NCBI GenBank assembly: GCA_964462125.1
Contig: CAYWXT010000227.1
Location: forward strand, 1 to 9,210
Reading direction: 5' to 3'
Source of the DNA: JAWLFY01 sp964462125
GTDB lineage: Bacteria > Planctomycetota > Planctomycetia > Pirellulales > Pirellulaceae
DNA length: 9,210 nt
The first letter of the stretch is position 1. Every line of letters starts with the position of its first letter. The translations under genes were made by a program, and so were the position numbers. This document shows positions 1 to 7,733 of the stretch, in pieces. Under the pieces are notes generated by a model. It was not told the origin of the DNA. It worked only from the letters and a program-made list of their open reading frames with translations, and did not search any database.

Positions 1-97
1 CGCCCATGCCGCCCATGCCGCCGCCCATGCCGCCGCCCATGCCGCCACCCATGCCGCCACCCATCATGCCGCCGCCCATGCCGCCGCCCATGCCGCC
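1..97 (-). repeat. 12-bp tandem repeat encoding a (GGGM)n tract
   Basis: Imperfect 12-bp units (plus strand GCCGCCGCCCAT, with an A variant at the seventh base) run from the left edge to 97. On the minus strand they encode 32 residues, 23 Gly and 9 Met, mostly in GGGM units with one MM doublet (62-67) and one shortened unit near 8-16. The array continues past the window edge, so its full length is unknown. Unit-length gain or loss would keep the reading frame. Confidence 0.93.
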
Positions 98-2611
98 AAG
101 CTGGATGACTGGGACGACGAGGTCGCCGACCGGGTAGACCTTGTTCGCCAAGTTCCCCTCCGCGGCTTCTTCGGTGGTGATCTGCAAGACCTCGTCCTTG
201 ATCATGTAGGTCAAATCGAGCTCACGGAGCATCAGCCGGAGGAACGAGCGGAGCGTGACGTTTTCAAGCTCCAGGTTGACCGGGATGTCGGTTGTCAAAC
301 CGAGTTCCTCAATCGCCCGACGGTCGATCACGATCGGAATCTGGCGCTCGTCCTGGATTTGGCGGACCGCATCTTCAAGCGGGATTTCGGGGAAGTTGAA
401 GGTAACCTCCTCCCCCAGTTCCCGATTGATTCGCCGCTCGCTCTCGTTGTCCCCGATGAGTTCTGTCGCCGCGCCGTAGCGTTCCAGCCGCCGGCGGCTG
501 AGCCGCCGCCAGGCGTCGCCCTCGGGATAGACGATCGGCGGATCGCCGACGAACGGAATGTTGGCTCGCAAAACCTCCGAAAAAACATCGACAAAGTTTC
601 GAGCTCGCATTTCGCGGTACCTGCGGTCGCGGGCGAACGTCTGAAGCGCCAGCGGCACGTCGGTGAACTGTCGCCCTTCGACGGAGTCTCGCGTGATCGT
701 ATCCCCCGCGATCCGAGCGAACTCCAACGACACCTCCCCATCGGCCTCCTCGTAGCGGCCCTCATCGATCAGCGCATTGAGCTGCTGCGAGAGCGAATCG
801 AGTTTGGCCTCCCGACGGCTGGTCTCTTCCAACATCCGACGAGCTGCCGTCGCTCCGGCCGCGCGCTCCTGCAAGGTCGCTTGCGCCTCGGCGTATTCCG
901 CCTCCCGGCGGCTCGCGATCTGGATCGCCGAACGCACCTGCGTCATGAGCTCCTGTCGTACTTGTGGGTCGATGTCAGTCGCGGTTTCCACTTGGGACAA
1001 CAACGATTTCAGCTGCCCGGCCACCCCGGTGGGATCGTTTCGCATCGCGCGAGCAGCCTCATTGAGCTGTGCCCGCACCTCGGCGCGGAGTCGGCCTTCC
1101 TTGGCATCCCTCATGGCGCGAACCCGGTCGAGTAGCTCGCCGCCGGTGTCCAATAACTCATCATCCCCCGCCGGAGCGCGGCCCGGTGCGTCCCCAGCGG
1201 CCGGCGGTCCCGGTGCTGGTGGGGCGAAATCGTCCGCTGAATCGTCTGCGGTGTCCTCCGACGCGTCTTCGGGATCGGCAAACGGGTCGTCATCGTCGGC
1301 GTCCGCCCCAGCGGCGAACGGGTCGTCCATCGGCTCCTCCGGGGGTTGCATCACCAACCGGTCCCCGGCGGCAGCGTCCCGAATCGCAGCCGCGTCAGAA
1401 TTATACGGGTCGGCCTCGATCGCCAATTCGGCGATCGCTTCAGCCCCACGCTGATTGCCCTGGCCCAGCGCTAATTTCCCCGCACGAACCAATTCCTCGG
1501 AACGGGCCGTCATCATACGGGCGGTCTCGCGAAGAAGCACCGAACCGGCTGATGGGAGCCGCAGCCCGCCATCGGCCGCTGCGTCCCGAATCAAACCAGG
1601 AAGAAATGCAAAGTCGGGGTGCGTCGGCTCGATCGCTCCCTCTGCGGTCAACGTCACCCGAGCGCCCGATGTTTCACCGTCCAATACGAACCGGCCCTGA
1701 TCGGTCCCCGACGGCAGGGTGCCAAGCAAGATCGAATCGCGATCGAGCCGCAGCGGCGGCAGCCGATCGCCGTGGACCAACTTCGCGCCGTCCGGAAGCG
1801 ACGCCTTGGCAAGCCAGATCGGCGAAAAGGTCGAAGCCTTCGCCACTTGGCGTGCAATCGCCTCCGCGGAATGGGCAGGGTCGCTCCCAACCGTACCGAC
1901 CAGGCCGCCGGTCTGGTTCGCCAAAACTCCCATCAATTCCACGTTGGTCGTCGGCCCGATCGCGATACTGTGAACCGAAATGCGATCGGCCCGCAACGCA
2001 TCGACCAGACGTTCCATGCGATCCTGGCCGTGAGCCGCGTCAATCGCTGCGCCGTCGCCGATATAGACCACCGAACGAGTCCGACGCCCCGGCTCGCTCA
2101 CCAACCCAGCCCGCACCGTGTCCAGCGCGGCAACCAGATTCGTGTTCCCGAGAGGAAGACGCTGTTGGAGCTTGGCAATCGCGGCGCTGGTCGCCGAGGC
2201 GCCGGGAGTATGAAAGGTTGCGCTCATCTCGGCCGCACGAACGTCCGCTGCGTAAACCCGCACCCGGTCGCCCTCGCGGAGCTGGTCCAAAACTCCCTGC
2301 AAGGCAGCCATGGAATCGTCGCGAAACGCCCCCGACTGGCTCGCCGAGGTGTCGACGACGATCGCGACATCCGCCCCGGCCCCCGTGACCGACTCCAGCA
2401 ACGACTTCTCCGGCGAAGGCTGGATCGAAGCAGCAAAATAGGTTTCTTCCGCCCCCTCGTCCGCTTGGAACGTGGCGACGCGAATGTGGGTCCCTTCCGG
2501 CTCCAACCCCCATGCCACCGTTGCGGCAGTTGTGAAAACCGCCAGCACTGCGGCTAGCCGCCGACCAACAAATAAGGGACGAACGGTGTCTGCGACAGGT
2601 CGCCATGCCAT
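1..2611 (-). CDS. Secreted VWA-domain protein with coiled coil, secretin-N (STN)-like domain and Gly-Met repeat (3' partial)
   Basis: The frame is open for 870 codons from ATG 2611-2609 to the left edge, so the C-terminus is missing. Residues 1-34 look like a signal peptide: arginines, then a hydrophobic run LAAVLAVFTTAATVA. A von Willebrand A domain lies at about 80-255 with a complete MIDAS metal site: D87-T-S89-A-S91, T157 in GNTNL and D186 in YIGDG. A region at 260-420 follows, with a weakly TPR-like helical part near 370-415. Residues 422-488 are an acidic, proline-rich and probably disordered linker with two DPFA motifs. A long charged helical or coiled-coil stretch spans about 490-630. 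Residues 735-815 (VTFNFPEIPLEDAVRQI...LQITT) resemble the STN/secretin N0 fold. Then comes VYPVGDLVVPV and a Gly-Met tract from 839. VWA domains usually bind proteins through a metal ion, and STN domains occur in secretins and TonB-linked receptors. An extracytoplasmic assembly or adhesion role is inference; partner and function are unknown. The start at 2611 is chosen for its Shine-Dalgarno site. Confidence 0.9.
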   Translation of the reverse strand, partial: MAWRPVADTVRPLFVGRRLAAVLAVFTTAATVAWGLEPEGTHIRVATFQADEGAEETYFAASIQPSPEKSLLESVTGAGADVAIVVDTSASQSGAFRDDSMAALQGVLDQLREGDRVRVYAADVRAAEMSATFHTPGASATSAAIAKLQQRLPLGNTNLVAALDTVRAGLVSEPGRRTRSVVYIGDGAAIDAAHGQDRMERLVDALRADRISVHSIAIGPTTNVELMGVLANQTGGLVGTVGSDPAHSAEAIARQVAKASTFSPIWLAKASLPDGAKLVHGDRLPPLRLDRDSILLGTLPSGTDQGRFVLDGETSGARVTLTAEGAIEPTHPDFAFLPGLIRDAAADGGLRLPSAGSVLLRETARMMTARSEELVRAGKLALGQGNQRGAEAIAELAIEADPYNSDAAAIRDAAAGDRLVMQPPEEPMDDPFAAGADADDDDPFADPEDASEDTADDSADDFAPPAPGPPAAGDAPGRAPAGDDELLDTGGELLDRVRAMRDAKEGRLRAEVRAQLNEAARAMRNDPTGVAGQLKSLLSQVETATDIDPQVRQELMTQVRSAIQIASRREAEYAEAQATLQERAAGATAARRMLEETSRREAKLDSLSQQLNALIDEGRYEEADGEVSLEFARIAGDTITRDSVEGRQFTDVPLALQTFARDRRYREMRARNFVDVFSEVLRANIPFVGDPPIVYPEGDAWRRLSRRRLERYGAATELIGDNESERRINRELGEEVTFNFPEIPLEDAVRQIQDERQIPIVIDRRAIEELGLTTDIPVNLELENVTLRSFLRLMLRELDLTYMIKDEVLQITTEEAAEGNLANKVYPVGDLVVPVIQLGGMGGGMGGGMMGGGMGGGMGGGMGGGMGGMG

Positions 2612-2620
2612 CTGTTCTTT

Positions 2621-2624
2621 CTCC
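2621..2624 (-). promoter_or_regulatory. Ribosome-binding site of the VWA gene
   Basis: GGAG on the minus strand lies 9 nt before ATG 2611-2609. It decides between two overlapping ATGs. The one at 2611 opens the frame that stays open to the left edge; the one at 2606 opens a different frame that stops at 2040 and gives an arginine-rich shadow protein. Confidence 0.7.
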
Positions 2625-2635
2625 GCTGTAAATAT

Positions 2636-2696
2636 GGACACGCCCGATGCGTGTCCCCTCGGGCCGAGGTTACGGTCAGTCGACCGAATTCGAATT
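2636..2696 (-). promoter_or_regulatory. Four adjacent inverted repeats upstream of the VWA gene
   Basis: Four dyads follow one another. The first is a perfect 8-bp repeat GGACACGC-N5-GCGTGTCC (2636-2656). The second is CCTCGG-G-CCGAGG (2657-2669), the third CGGTC-AGTC-GACCG (2673-2686) and the fourth the palindrome AATTCGAATT (2687-2696). The first starts 25 bp upstream of the VWA start codon. Read on the minus strand, it lies between a poor -35-like GGGACA and a poor -10-like TATTTA 17 bp apart, where an operator could sit. It could equally be an RNA hairpin in the 5' leader. The promoter match is weak, and I cannot assign a regulator. Confidence 0.4.
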
Positions 2697-2998
2697 GGAC
2701 GAGACAAGTGATCCGATGAGGAACTCAAACCTTCAGTCTATTTCCACACCCAACCAACCGCCACGAAAAAAACACGTTTCAGCCGCCGAATCGTGTCGCC
2801 GTGCCGATGAGATGGCGTTGCAATTCGCTGCAACTGACGCGTTTTGCAACACCCGGACACCGCAAGGGGCCGCGATCCATGGCTGCTGCCCAATGGACGC
2901 GATTGCTATGCCAATCATCCGATTGACGTTCGAAAAGGCCGCAAGGCCGAATGGCACGAAAGGTGAACGGCTCCCTGAGCCGGCAGCGCAGGGCTACG

Positions 2999-3040
2999 AA
3001 AAAAGGCGAGGCCGGTCCCGAAAGACCGACCCCGCCTCGC
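2999..3040 (-). terminator. Rho-independent-type terminator, minus strand
   Basis: On the minus strand a stem of GCGAGGC/GCCTCGC (3040-3034 with 3012-3006) continues into CGGTC/GACCG (3028-3024 with 3017-3013). A 5-nt bulge lies on the 5' side and the loop is TTTCGG. The hairpin is followed by one G, one or two Cs and then six Ts (3004-2999). The orientation fits the end of the clpC-antiporter transcript, but it lies about 320 nt beyond the antiporter stop codon, which is far. It also separates that transcript from the VWA gene. Confidence 0.6.
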
Positions 3041-3258
3041 ACGGGGGGACGCTTGATATCTCGGTGTCAATCAGCTGTTGCCCTCACGCCCCCACACGAC
3101 ACAACCATACTCCGATTCACTCCGGTTCAAACCGGCGACCTGAACGAAAAGGTAAATTCGGGAACTGAGGCGAACCTGAACGGTCCGGTCCGGGCGGTCA
3201 TGCCAGTGGTCGCATCGGTGAGATCCCCACCATCATCCCCCGGGCGCGCCGCCGCTGT

Positions 3259-3296
3259 GATGAGCGGTCGACCCAAGATGAGCGGTCGACCCCAAG
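3259..3296. repeat. 18-bp tandem duplication
   Basis: GATGAGCGGTCGACCCAA occurs twice back to back: 3259-3276, then 3277-3295 with one extra C. Each copy holds the palindrome GGTCGACC, so the two dyad centres are 18 bp apart. It is intergenic, 64-103 bp past the antiporter stop in the other direction of reading. No function is evident. Confidence 0.75.
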
Positions 3297-3362
3297 GCAA
3301 GGACGGCTTATCACCCTCCCCGCGACCGGCGAGAAGGTCAAGCTGCAAGCCCGGGGAAGGCC

Positions 3363-5090
3363 CTATACCGGCTTGCCGAACCATCGCAACACGATCAGCA
3401 ATACGAGAAACTGCAGCGGCAACAGCCAGCCCAACGACACACCAAAACCCAACGGAACGGTGCCCAGCAGAACGCTGACGCCACCGACAACCCCCGCATA
3501 GGGCATCTGCGTCCAAACATGGGCCAAGTGATCACAGCCGGATGACTGGGACGAGAGGACGGTCGTGTCGGAGATCGGCGAGCAGTGGTCGCCGAAAATC
3601 GATCCCGCTAACACACCCGCCACGGTTGCTAACAAGATCGGCTCCCCGGCGGTGACTGGAATCCCGTCGCGGAGCAACAATGCCCGCGCCAACGGAAAGA
3701 TCATCGGGATCAGAATGCCCATCGTCCCCCAACTCGTCCCCGTGCTGAAGGCGACCAAGCCCGACATCACAAAGACGATCGTCGGCAGCCATCGAGCCGA
3801 ATAGCCAGGCGCAGGGGAATCGACTGCATCGGCCGCCCCGGCGTCGCGGTCGCCGGCGAGGTCATTCCCCCCCAACACACTCGCCAAATAGTCGGCCGTG
3901 TAGAGCCGGTGGTCGCGAAAGTCGTAGTGACCGGTGGTTTCCCGGCCATCGACCGCCTGGTCGGTCGTCATCCGTGACAGCGCCGAGGCGGTCCACAAGA
4001 TCGCGATCGCCGGGATCACCACCCGCGCCCCGCTCGCCGCCGCATCGACCGCTTCACCCCATCTCATCAATCGGGCCCCAAGCGACATTCCCATCGCAAC
4101 CAACAAGCCGACCAACGCGCCATACTGCAATGCGATCGTGGAATCGGCAGCCCCGATGATCTGCCGAACCTGTAGAAAAAATCCGACCGACTCGTTTGGG
4201 GCTTCGCCAGTACGATCAAGCTCGCTCAATCCGGTCGTGACCAGAAAATAAATGACCAAAGCTAGCGTGACTCCCAGTGGCACCACCGCGTGATACCATG
4301 CCGAAACCCGTTCGCCGCCAGCCGCAGCATACTCGTGCTGGACAACGTCTTCGTGGGCCGGAGGTCGATGGGCCGAATCGGTGGTGGTCCCAGCAGCCCG
4401 CCGCTCGGCCTGCCACATGGGGCCGAAGTCGCGCCCCAAAATCGCCGTCATGGGAACGAAAAAGAGCGCGCCCCAAACATAAAATCGGTATGGCAGCGTG
4501 GCGATGAACAACTCAAAGGGGTTGGCCGACCGCAGCTCCGGGACCGACTCCAGGCCGCTGGCGATGAAGTCGAGCTCCACCGCGATCCACGTCGAAATGA
4601 AAGCGACGCCGGCGATCGGCGCGGCGGTCGAATCGACCAAATAAGCGAGTTTCTCCCGGGAGATCCGCAGACGATCCGTGATCGCTCGCATCGTGTTGCC
4701 GATCAGGATCGTGTTGGCGTAGTCGTCGAAAAAGACGACCAATCCCAGCGCATAGGTCGCCAACTGACCTCGCCGCCGGGTTCTTGCCCAGGGGGTCACC
4801 AGGGCGATCAGGCCCCGCATACCGCCGGAGCGGGTGATCACGCCGACCAACGCCCCCATCAGGAGCGTGAACGAGAAGACACGGAGCTTTCCCGGATCGA
4901 TCAGGGTGCTCCAAAGATGGGTCTCCCACGTCTCAGAGACCGCCAACAAAACGTTCCCATGCGCCATCAACAGCGCCCCGGCGAAGACGCCGAAGACCAG
5001 TGACAGGACAATCCGGCGGGTCACGATCGCCAACAAAATCGCGACCAGCGGAGGGGCCAAGCTCCAGACGCCGTACGGGTGCTCGATCAT
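3363..5090 (-). CDS. NhaC-family Na+/H+ antiporter
   Basis: A 575-residue, very hydrophobic inner-membrane protein of the NhaC (Na_H_antiporter) family, expected to exchange Na+ for H+ in pH and salt homeostasis. The signatures are FFDDYANTILIGNTM (120-134), VDSTAAPIAGVAF (152-164), STGTSWGTMGILIP (449-462) and GDHCSPISDTTVLSS (500-514). These conserved polar and acidic residues fit the ion path. Two hydrophilic segments interrupt the helices: about 225-262, and 376-432, the latter rich in Asp, Arg and His. Family members can carry other cargo (malate-lactate exchange is known), so Na+/H+ is the default reading, not proven. ATG 5090 is the only usual start between the protein and an in-frame stop 21 codons upstream. 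The Shine-Dalgarno match is weak (GAGCGG directly before the ATG). The gene follows clpC by 63 bp on the same strand, so co-transcription is plausible. Confidence 0.93.
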   Translation of the reverse strand: MIEHPYGVWSLAPPLVAILLAIVTRRIVLSLVFGVFAGALLMAHGNVLLAVSETWETHLWSTLIDPGKLRVFSFTLLMGALVGVITRSGGMRGLIALVTPWARTRRRGQLATYALGLVVFFDDYANTILIGNTMRAITDRLRISREKLAYLVDSTAAPIAGVAFISTWIAVELDFIASGLESVPELRSANPFELFIATLPYRFYVWGALFFVPMTAILGRDFGPMWQAERRAAGTTTDSAHRPPAHEDVVQHEYAAAGGERVSAWYHAVVPLGVTLALVIYFLVTTGLSELDRTGEAPNESVGFFLQVRQIIGAADSTIALQYGALVGLLVAMGMSLGARLMRWGEAVDAAASGARVVIPAIAILWTASALSRMTTDQAVDGRETTGHYDFRDHRLYTADYLASVLGGNDLAGDRDAGAADAVDSPAPGYSARWLPTIVFVMSGLVAFSTGTSWGTMGILIPMIFPLARALLLRDGIPVTAGEPILLATVAGVLAGSIFGDHCSPISDTTVLSSQSSGCDHLAHVWTQMPYAGVVGGVSVLLGTVPLGFGVSLGWLLPLQFLVLLIVLRWFGKPV

Positions 5091-5106
5091 CCGCTCAATG
5101 TAACCG

Positions 5107-5141
5107 CCAGCGCTGGAACCGTCGTGCCGTATTCCGACGGT
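5107..5141 (-). promoter_or_regulatory. Two dyads in the clpC-antiporter spacer
   Basis: The palindrome CCAGCGCTGG (5107-5116) sits next to a 7-bp inverted repeat ACCGTCG-N10-CGACGGT (5118-5141). Together they fill most of the 63-bp spacer. No T-run follows on the minus strand, so this is not a classical terminator. It could form an RNA stem between the two reading frames, for example for processing or for occluding the antiporter start, or be a DNA-binding site. Function is inference only. Confidence 0.3.
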
Positions 5142-5153
5142 CGTCCAATGACG

Positions 5154-7733
5154 TTACGACTTATTCTCCTGTTTCGGGGTGGATTCCCCTTGGTCGCTGG
5201 CGCCGGCGGTGACCGTTTCCCCGGTCTCGGCAAGACCGCGGGTTTCCCCGCGGAAATCGAGCCGTGTGACCTTGCCCTGCTCGTTCTTGAACGCATCGAT
5301 GACGATCGTGTCGTTGCCTTCGAAGGCCCCGCGGAGTAGCTCTTCCCCGAGCGGGTCCTCGATCCGTTGCTCGATCGCCCGCCGCAAGGGTCGGGCCCCG
5401 TAGTCGAGGTCGCTGCCCCGCTTGACCAGGAACTCTTTGGCATCGTCGGTCAGTTCGATCGTCAGCCCGCGCTCGTACAACCGCTCGCGAACCTTGACCA
5501 ATTCGTAATCGATCACGGTCTTCAAGTCCTCCTTGGTCAGGTGGCGGAAGATGATGGTATCGTCCAAGCGGTTCAAGAACTCCGGCCGGAAGACCCGTTC
5601 GATCTGCTCCATGACGCGGACTTTCATCGATTCGTAACTGGAGTCTTCATCGGGCTTCTGGAAGCCGAAGGCCGACTCGTTCTTGATCGCCTCCGCACCG
5701 GCATTGGTGGTCATGATCAGGATCGTGTTGCGGAAGTCGACGTTGCGTCCGAACGAATCGGTCAGCCGACCCTCCTCCATGACCTGCAGTAACATGTTGA
5801 ACACGTCGGGGTGGGCCTTTTCGATTTCGTCGAACAGCACCACGGCGTAGGGGCGTCGCCGGATCTTTTCAGTCAGCTGTCCCCCTTCCTCGTAGCCGAC
5901 GAACCCGGGAGGTGCCCCGATCAGGCGGCTGACGTTGTGCTTCTCCATGTACTCGCTCATGTCGATATGGATCAGCGCCTCGGCGTCGCCGAACATGAAT
6001 TCGGCCAGCGCCTTGGCGAGCAACGTTTTCCCCACCCCGGTTGGCCCGGCGAAGATGAACGAGCCGGTCGGCCGTTTGGGGTCTTTCAACCCGCTGCGGC
6101 TGCGGCGCACCGCCTTGGCCACCGCCGCGACCGCCTGGTCCTGGCTGACGACCCGCGTGTGCAGTTCCTCTTCCATCTTCAGCAACCGCAGACTGTCCTC
6201 GGTGGAGAGTCGCGTCAGCGGGATGCCGGTCATCTTGCTGACCACCTCCGCGATCACCTCTTCGTCGACCACGCCGTCGGTCTGCTGGCTCTTCTCTCGC
6301 CATTCCTGCGTGATCTGGTCTTTTTTCTTGCGCAGTTTTTCGGCCTGATCGCGGAGATTGGCTGCTTTCTCGAAGTCCTGGTTGGCAACCGCGTCTTCTT
6401 TTTCCTTGTTCAGCTTTTCGACTTCCTCGTCGATCTCCTTCAAATCGGGCGGGCGGGTCATCGTTCGCAGACGCACGCGCGCTCCCGATTCGTCAATCAC
6501 GTCGATCGCCTTGTCCGGCAGGCAGCGGGCGGTGATGTAACGCTCGCTCATCTCCACCGCCGCGGTGATCGCGTCGTCGGTGAATTGCACCCGGTGATGC
6601 TCCTCGTAGCGTTCGCGCAACCCCTTGAGAATTTCGATCGTCTCCGCCTTACCAGTCGGTTCGACCATGATTTCCTGGAACCGCCGCGCCAGGGCGTTGT
6701 CCTTCTCGATGTACTTTCGGTACTCGTCGAGCGTTGTCGCCCCGATGCACTGCAGCTCCCCCCGGGCCAGGGCCGGTTTGAGCACGTTGGCAGCGTCGAT
6801 CGCCCCCTCGGCACCGCCGGCGCCGACCAGGGTGTGCAGTTCGTCGATGAACAGGATCGTGTTCTTCACGCGGCGGACTTCCGTCATCACCGCCTTGATC
6901 CGCTCTTCAAACTGGCCCCGGTACTTGGTGCCGGCGACCATCATCGCCAAGTCGAGGACGACGATCCGTTTGTCCGCCAAAATCTCCGGAACCTCGCCCG
7001 CGACCACTCGCTGGGCAAACCCTTCGATGATCGCCGTCTTGCCGACTCCTGCCTCGCCGAGCAGCACCGGATTGTTCTTCGTCCGCCGACACAGAACCTG
7101 AATCGCCCGCTCGATTTCCCGTTCCCGGCCAATCACCGGATCGAGCTCCTTCTTGCGGGCCAACTCGGTCAGGTCACGCCCAAAGCTGTCCAGTGCCGGG
7201 GTCTTGCTCTTGCCGCTCTTGCCCGAAGATCCGCCGCCGCTGCCCTCCGATTCGCCGCCGCGGCCGCCGCGTTCCCCGACCTCGGCGCCTTCCAGCCCGT
7301 GGCCGAGCAGGTTCAGCACCTCCTCGCGGACGTCCTCAAGCTTCAGCCCCAGATTCATCAATACCTGAGCCGCCACGCCCTCCTGTTCGCGGAGCAACCC
7401 GAGCAGAATGTGTTCGGTGCCGACGTAGCTGTGGTTCAGATTCCGAGCCTCCTCCATCGAGTACTCGATCACCTTCTTCGCACGCGGCGTTTGCGGCAGC
7501 TTGCCCACGGTGACCATCTCGGGGCCGCTCTGGACAAGCTTCTCCACCTCAAGACGGATCTTGCGCAGGTCGACCTCCAGATTCTTCAGCACATTCGCCG
7601 CAACGCCACTCCCCTCCTTGACCAATCCCAGCAGGATGTGTTCGGTGCCAATGTATTCGTGGTTGAATCGTTGAGCCTCCTGATTGGCCAATTGCATGAC
7701 CTTGCGGGCTCGATCGGTAAATCGTTCGTACAT
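5154..7733 (-). CDS. clpC: ATP-dependent Clp protease ATP-binding subunit ClpC
   Basis: A complete 859-residue Hsp100 unfoldase, which feeds proteins into the ClpP chamber in the cytoplasm and acts in protein quality control. Two Clp-N repeats lie at about 1-70 and 78-145, each with a YIGTEHILLGL-like core (27-37, 103-113). A Gly/Ser-rich linker follows (150-178). AAA-1 has Walker A GEAGVGKT (226-233), Walker B ILFIDE (293-298) and the arginine pair R350-R351. A short UVR-type middle domain spans about 425-475 (DFEKAANLRD from 453), which marks ClpC rather than ClpB with its longer coiled coil. AAA-2 has Walker A GPTGVGKT (563-570), Walker B VVLFDE (631-636) and the sensor-2 segment GARPLRRAI (779-787). 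AFGF (688-691) matches the ClpP-docking loop. All key residues are present. The MYERFTDRARKVM start is typical for the family; the Shine-Dalgarno site is weak. No ctsR, mcsA, mcsB or clpP lies in the window. Confidence 0.98.
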   Translation of the reverse strand: MYERFTDRARKVMQLANQEAQRFNHEYIGTEHILLGLVKEGSGVAANVLKNLEVDLRKIRLEVEKLVQSGPEMVTVGKLPQTPRAKKVIEYSMEEARNLNHSYVGTEHILLGLLREQEGVAAQVLMNLGLKLEDVREEVLNLLGHGLEGAEVGERGGRGGESEGSGGGSSGKSGKSKTPALDSFGRDLTELARKKELDPVIGREREIERAIQVLCRRTKNNPVLLGEAGVGKTAIIEGFAQRVVAGEVPEILADKRIVVLDLAMMVAGTKYRGQFEERIKAVMTEVRRVKNTILFIDELHTLVGAGGAEGAIDAANVLKPALARGELQCIGATTLDEYRKYIEKDNALARRFQEIMVEPTGKAETIEILKGLRERYEEHHRVQFTDDAITAAVEMSERYITARCLPDKAIDVIDESGARVRLRTMTRPPDLKEIDEEVEKLNKEKEDAVANQDFEKAANLRDQAEKLRKKKDQITQEWREKSQQTDGVVDEEVIAEVVSKMTGIPLTRLSTEDSLRLLKMEEELHTRVVSQDQAVAAVAKAVRRSRSGLKDPKRPTGSFIFAGPTGVGKTLLAKALAEFMFGDAEALIHIDMSEYMEKHNVSRLIGAPPGFVGYEEGGQLTEKIRRRPYAVVLFDEIEKAHPDVFNMLLQVMEEGRLTDSFGRNVDFRNTILIMTTNAGAEAIKNESAFGFQKPDEDSSYESMKVRVMEQIERVFRPEFLNRLDDTIIFRHLTKEDLKTVIDYELVKVRERLYERGLTIELTDDAKEFLVKRGSDLDYGARPLRRAIEQRIEDPLGEELLRGAFEGNDTIVIDAFKNEQGKVTRLDFRGETRGLAETGETVTAGASDQGESTPKQENKS

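Larger units (their letters stand above)
2612..3362. other. 751-bp intergenic region, no convincing gene
   Basis: This gap separates the antiporter stop codon from the VWA start codon. It holds the upstream dyads (2636-2696), a small hairpin CGGCTC-CCT-GAGCCG (2968-2982), a terminator-like hairpin (2999-3040) and an 18-bp tandem duplication (3259-3296). Open frames of 74 to 173 codons exist on both strands. They have no good ribosome-binding site, overlap the hairpins and have unremarkable or arginine-rich translations, so I do not call them genes. The stretch 3041-3362 would be the 3' untranslated part of the antiporter message if the hairpin is its terminator. A small RNA in this gap cannot be excluded. 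Confidence 0.6.

Noticed and set aside
1..97. The short regular repeat as a CRISPR array
   Set aside because: The units are 12 bp, contiguous and without spacers, and they encode Gly-Met in the frame of a long gene.
1069..2388. A 439-codon plus-strand frame opposite the VWA gene
   Set aside because: Its translation is dominated by Arg, Pro and Ser, as expected for a GC-rich shadow frame, and the opposite strand encodes an intact VWA domain with all metal-site residues.
2040..2606. A 188-codon minus-strand frame starting at 2606
   Set aside because: It overlaps the VWA gene in another frame, is arginine- and glycine-rich without domains, and has no ribosome-binding site of its own; the GGAG fits the ATG at 2611.
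3065..3070. Perfect TTGACA on the minus strand as a -35 box
   Set aside because: The bases 16 to 18 nt further on are a G/C run with no -10 resemblance, so a promoter cannot be supported.
3121..3136. TTCAAAC motif resembling a tRNA T-loop
   Set aside because: The flanking bases do not form a T-stem (they form a tight CCGGTT/AACCGG palindrome instead), and no acceptor, D or anticodon arm can be placed around it.
2647..3168. A 173-codon plus-strand frame in the intergenic gap
   Set aside because: It starts inside the dyad cluster, runs through the terminator hairpin, has no ribosome-binding site and gives a low-order translation without recognisable features.
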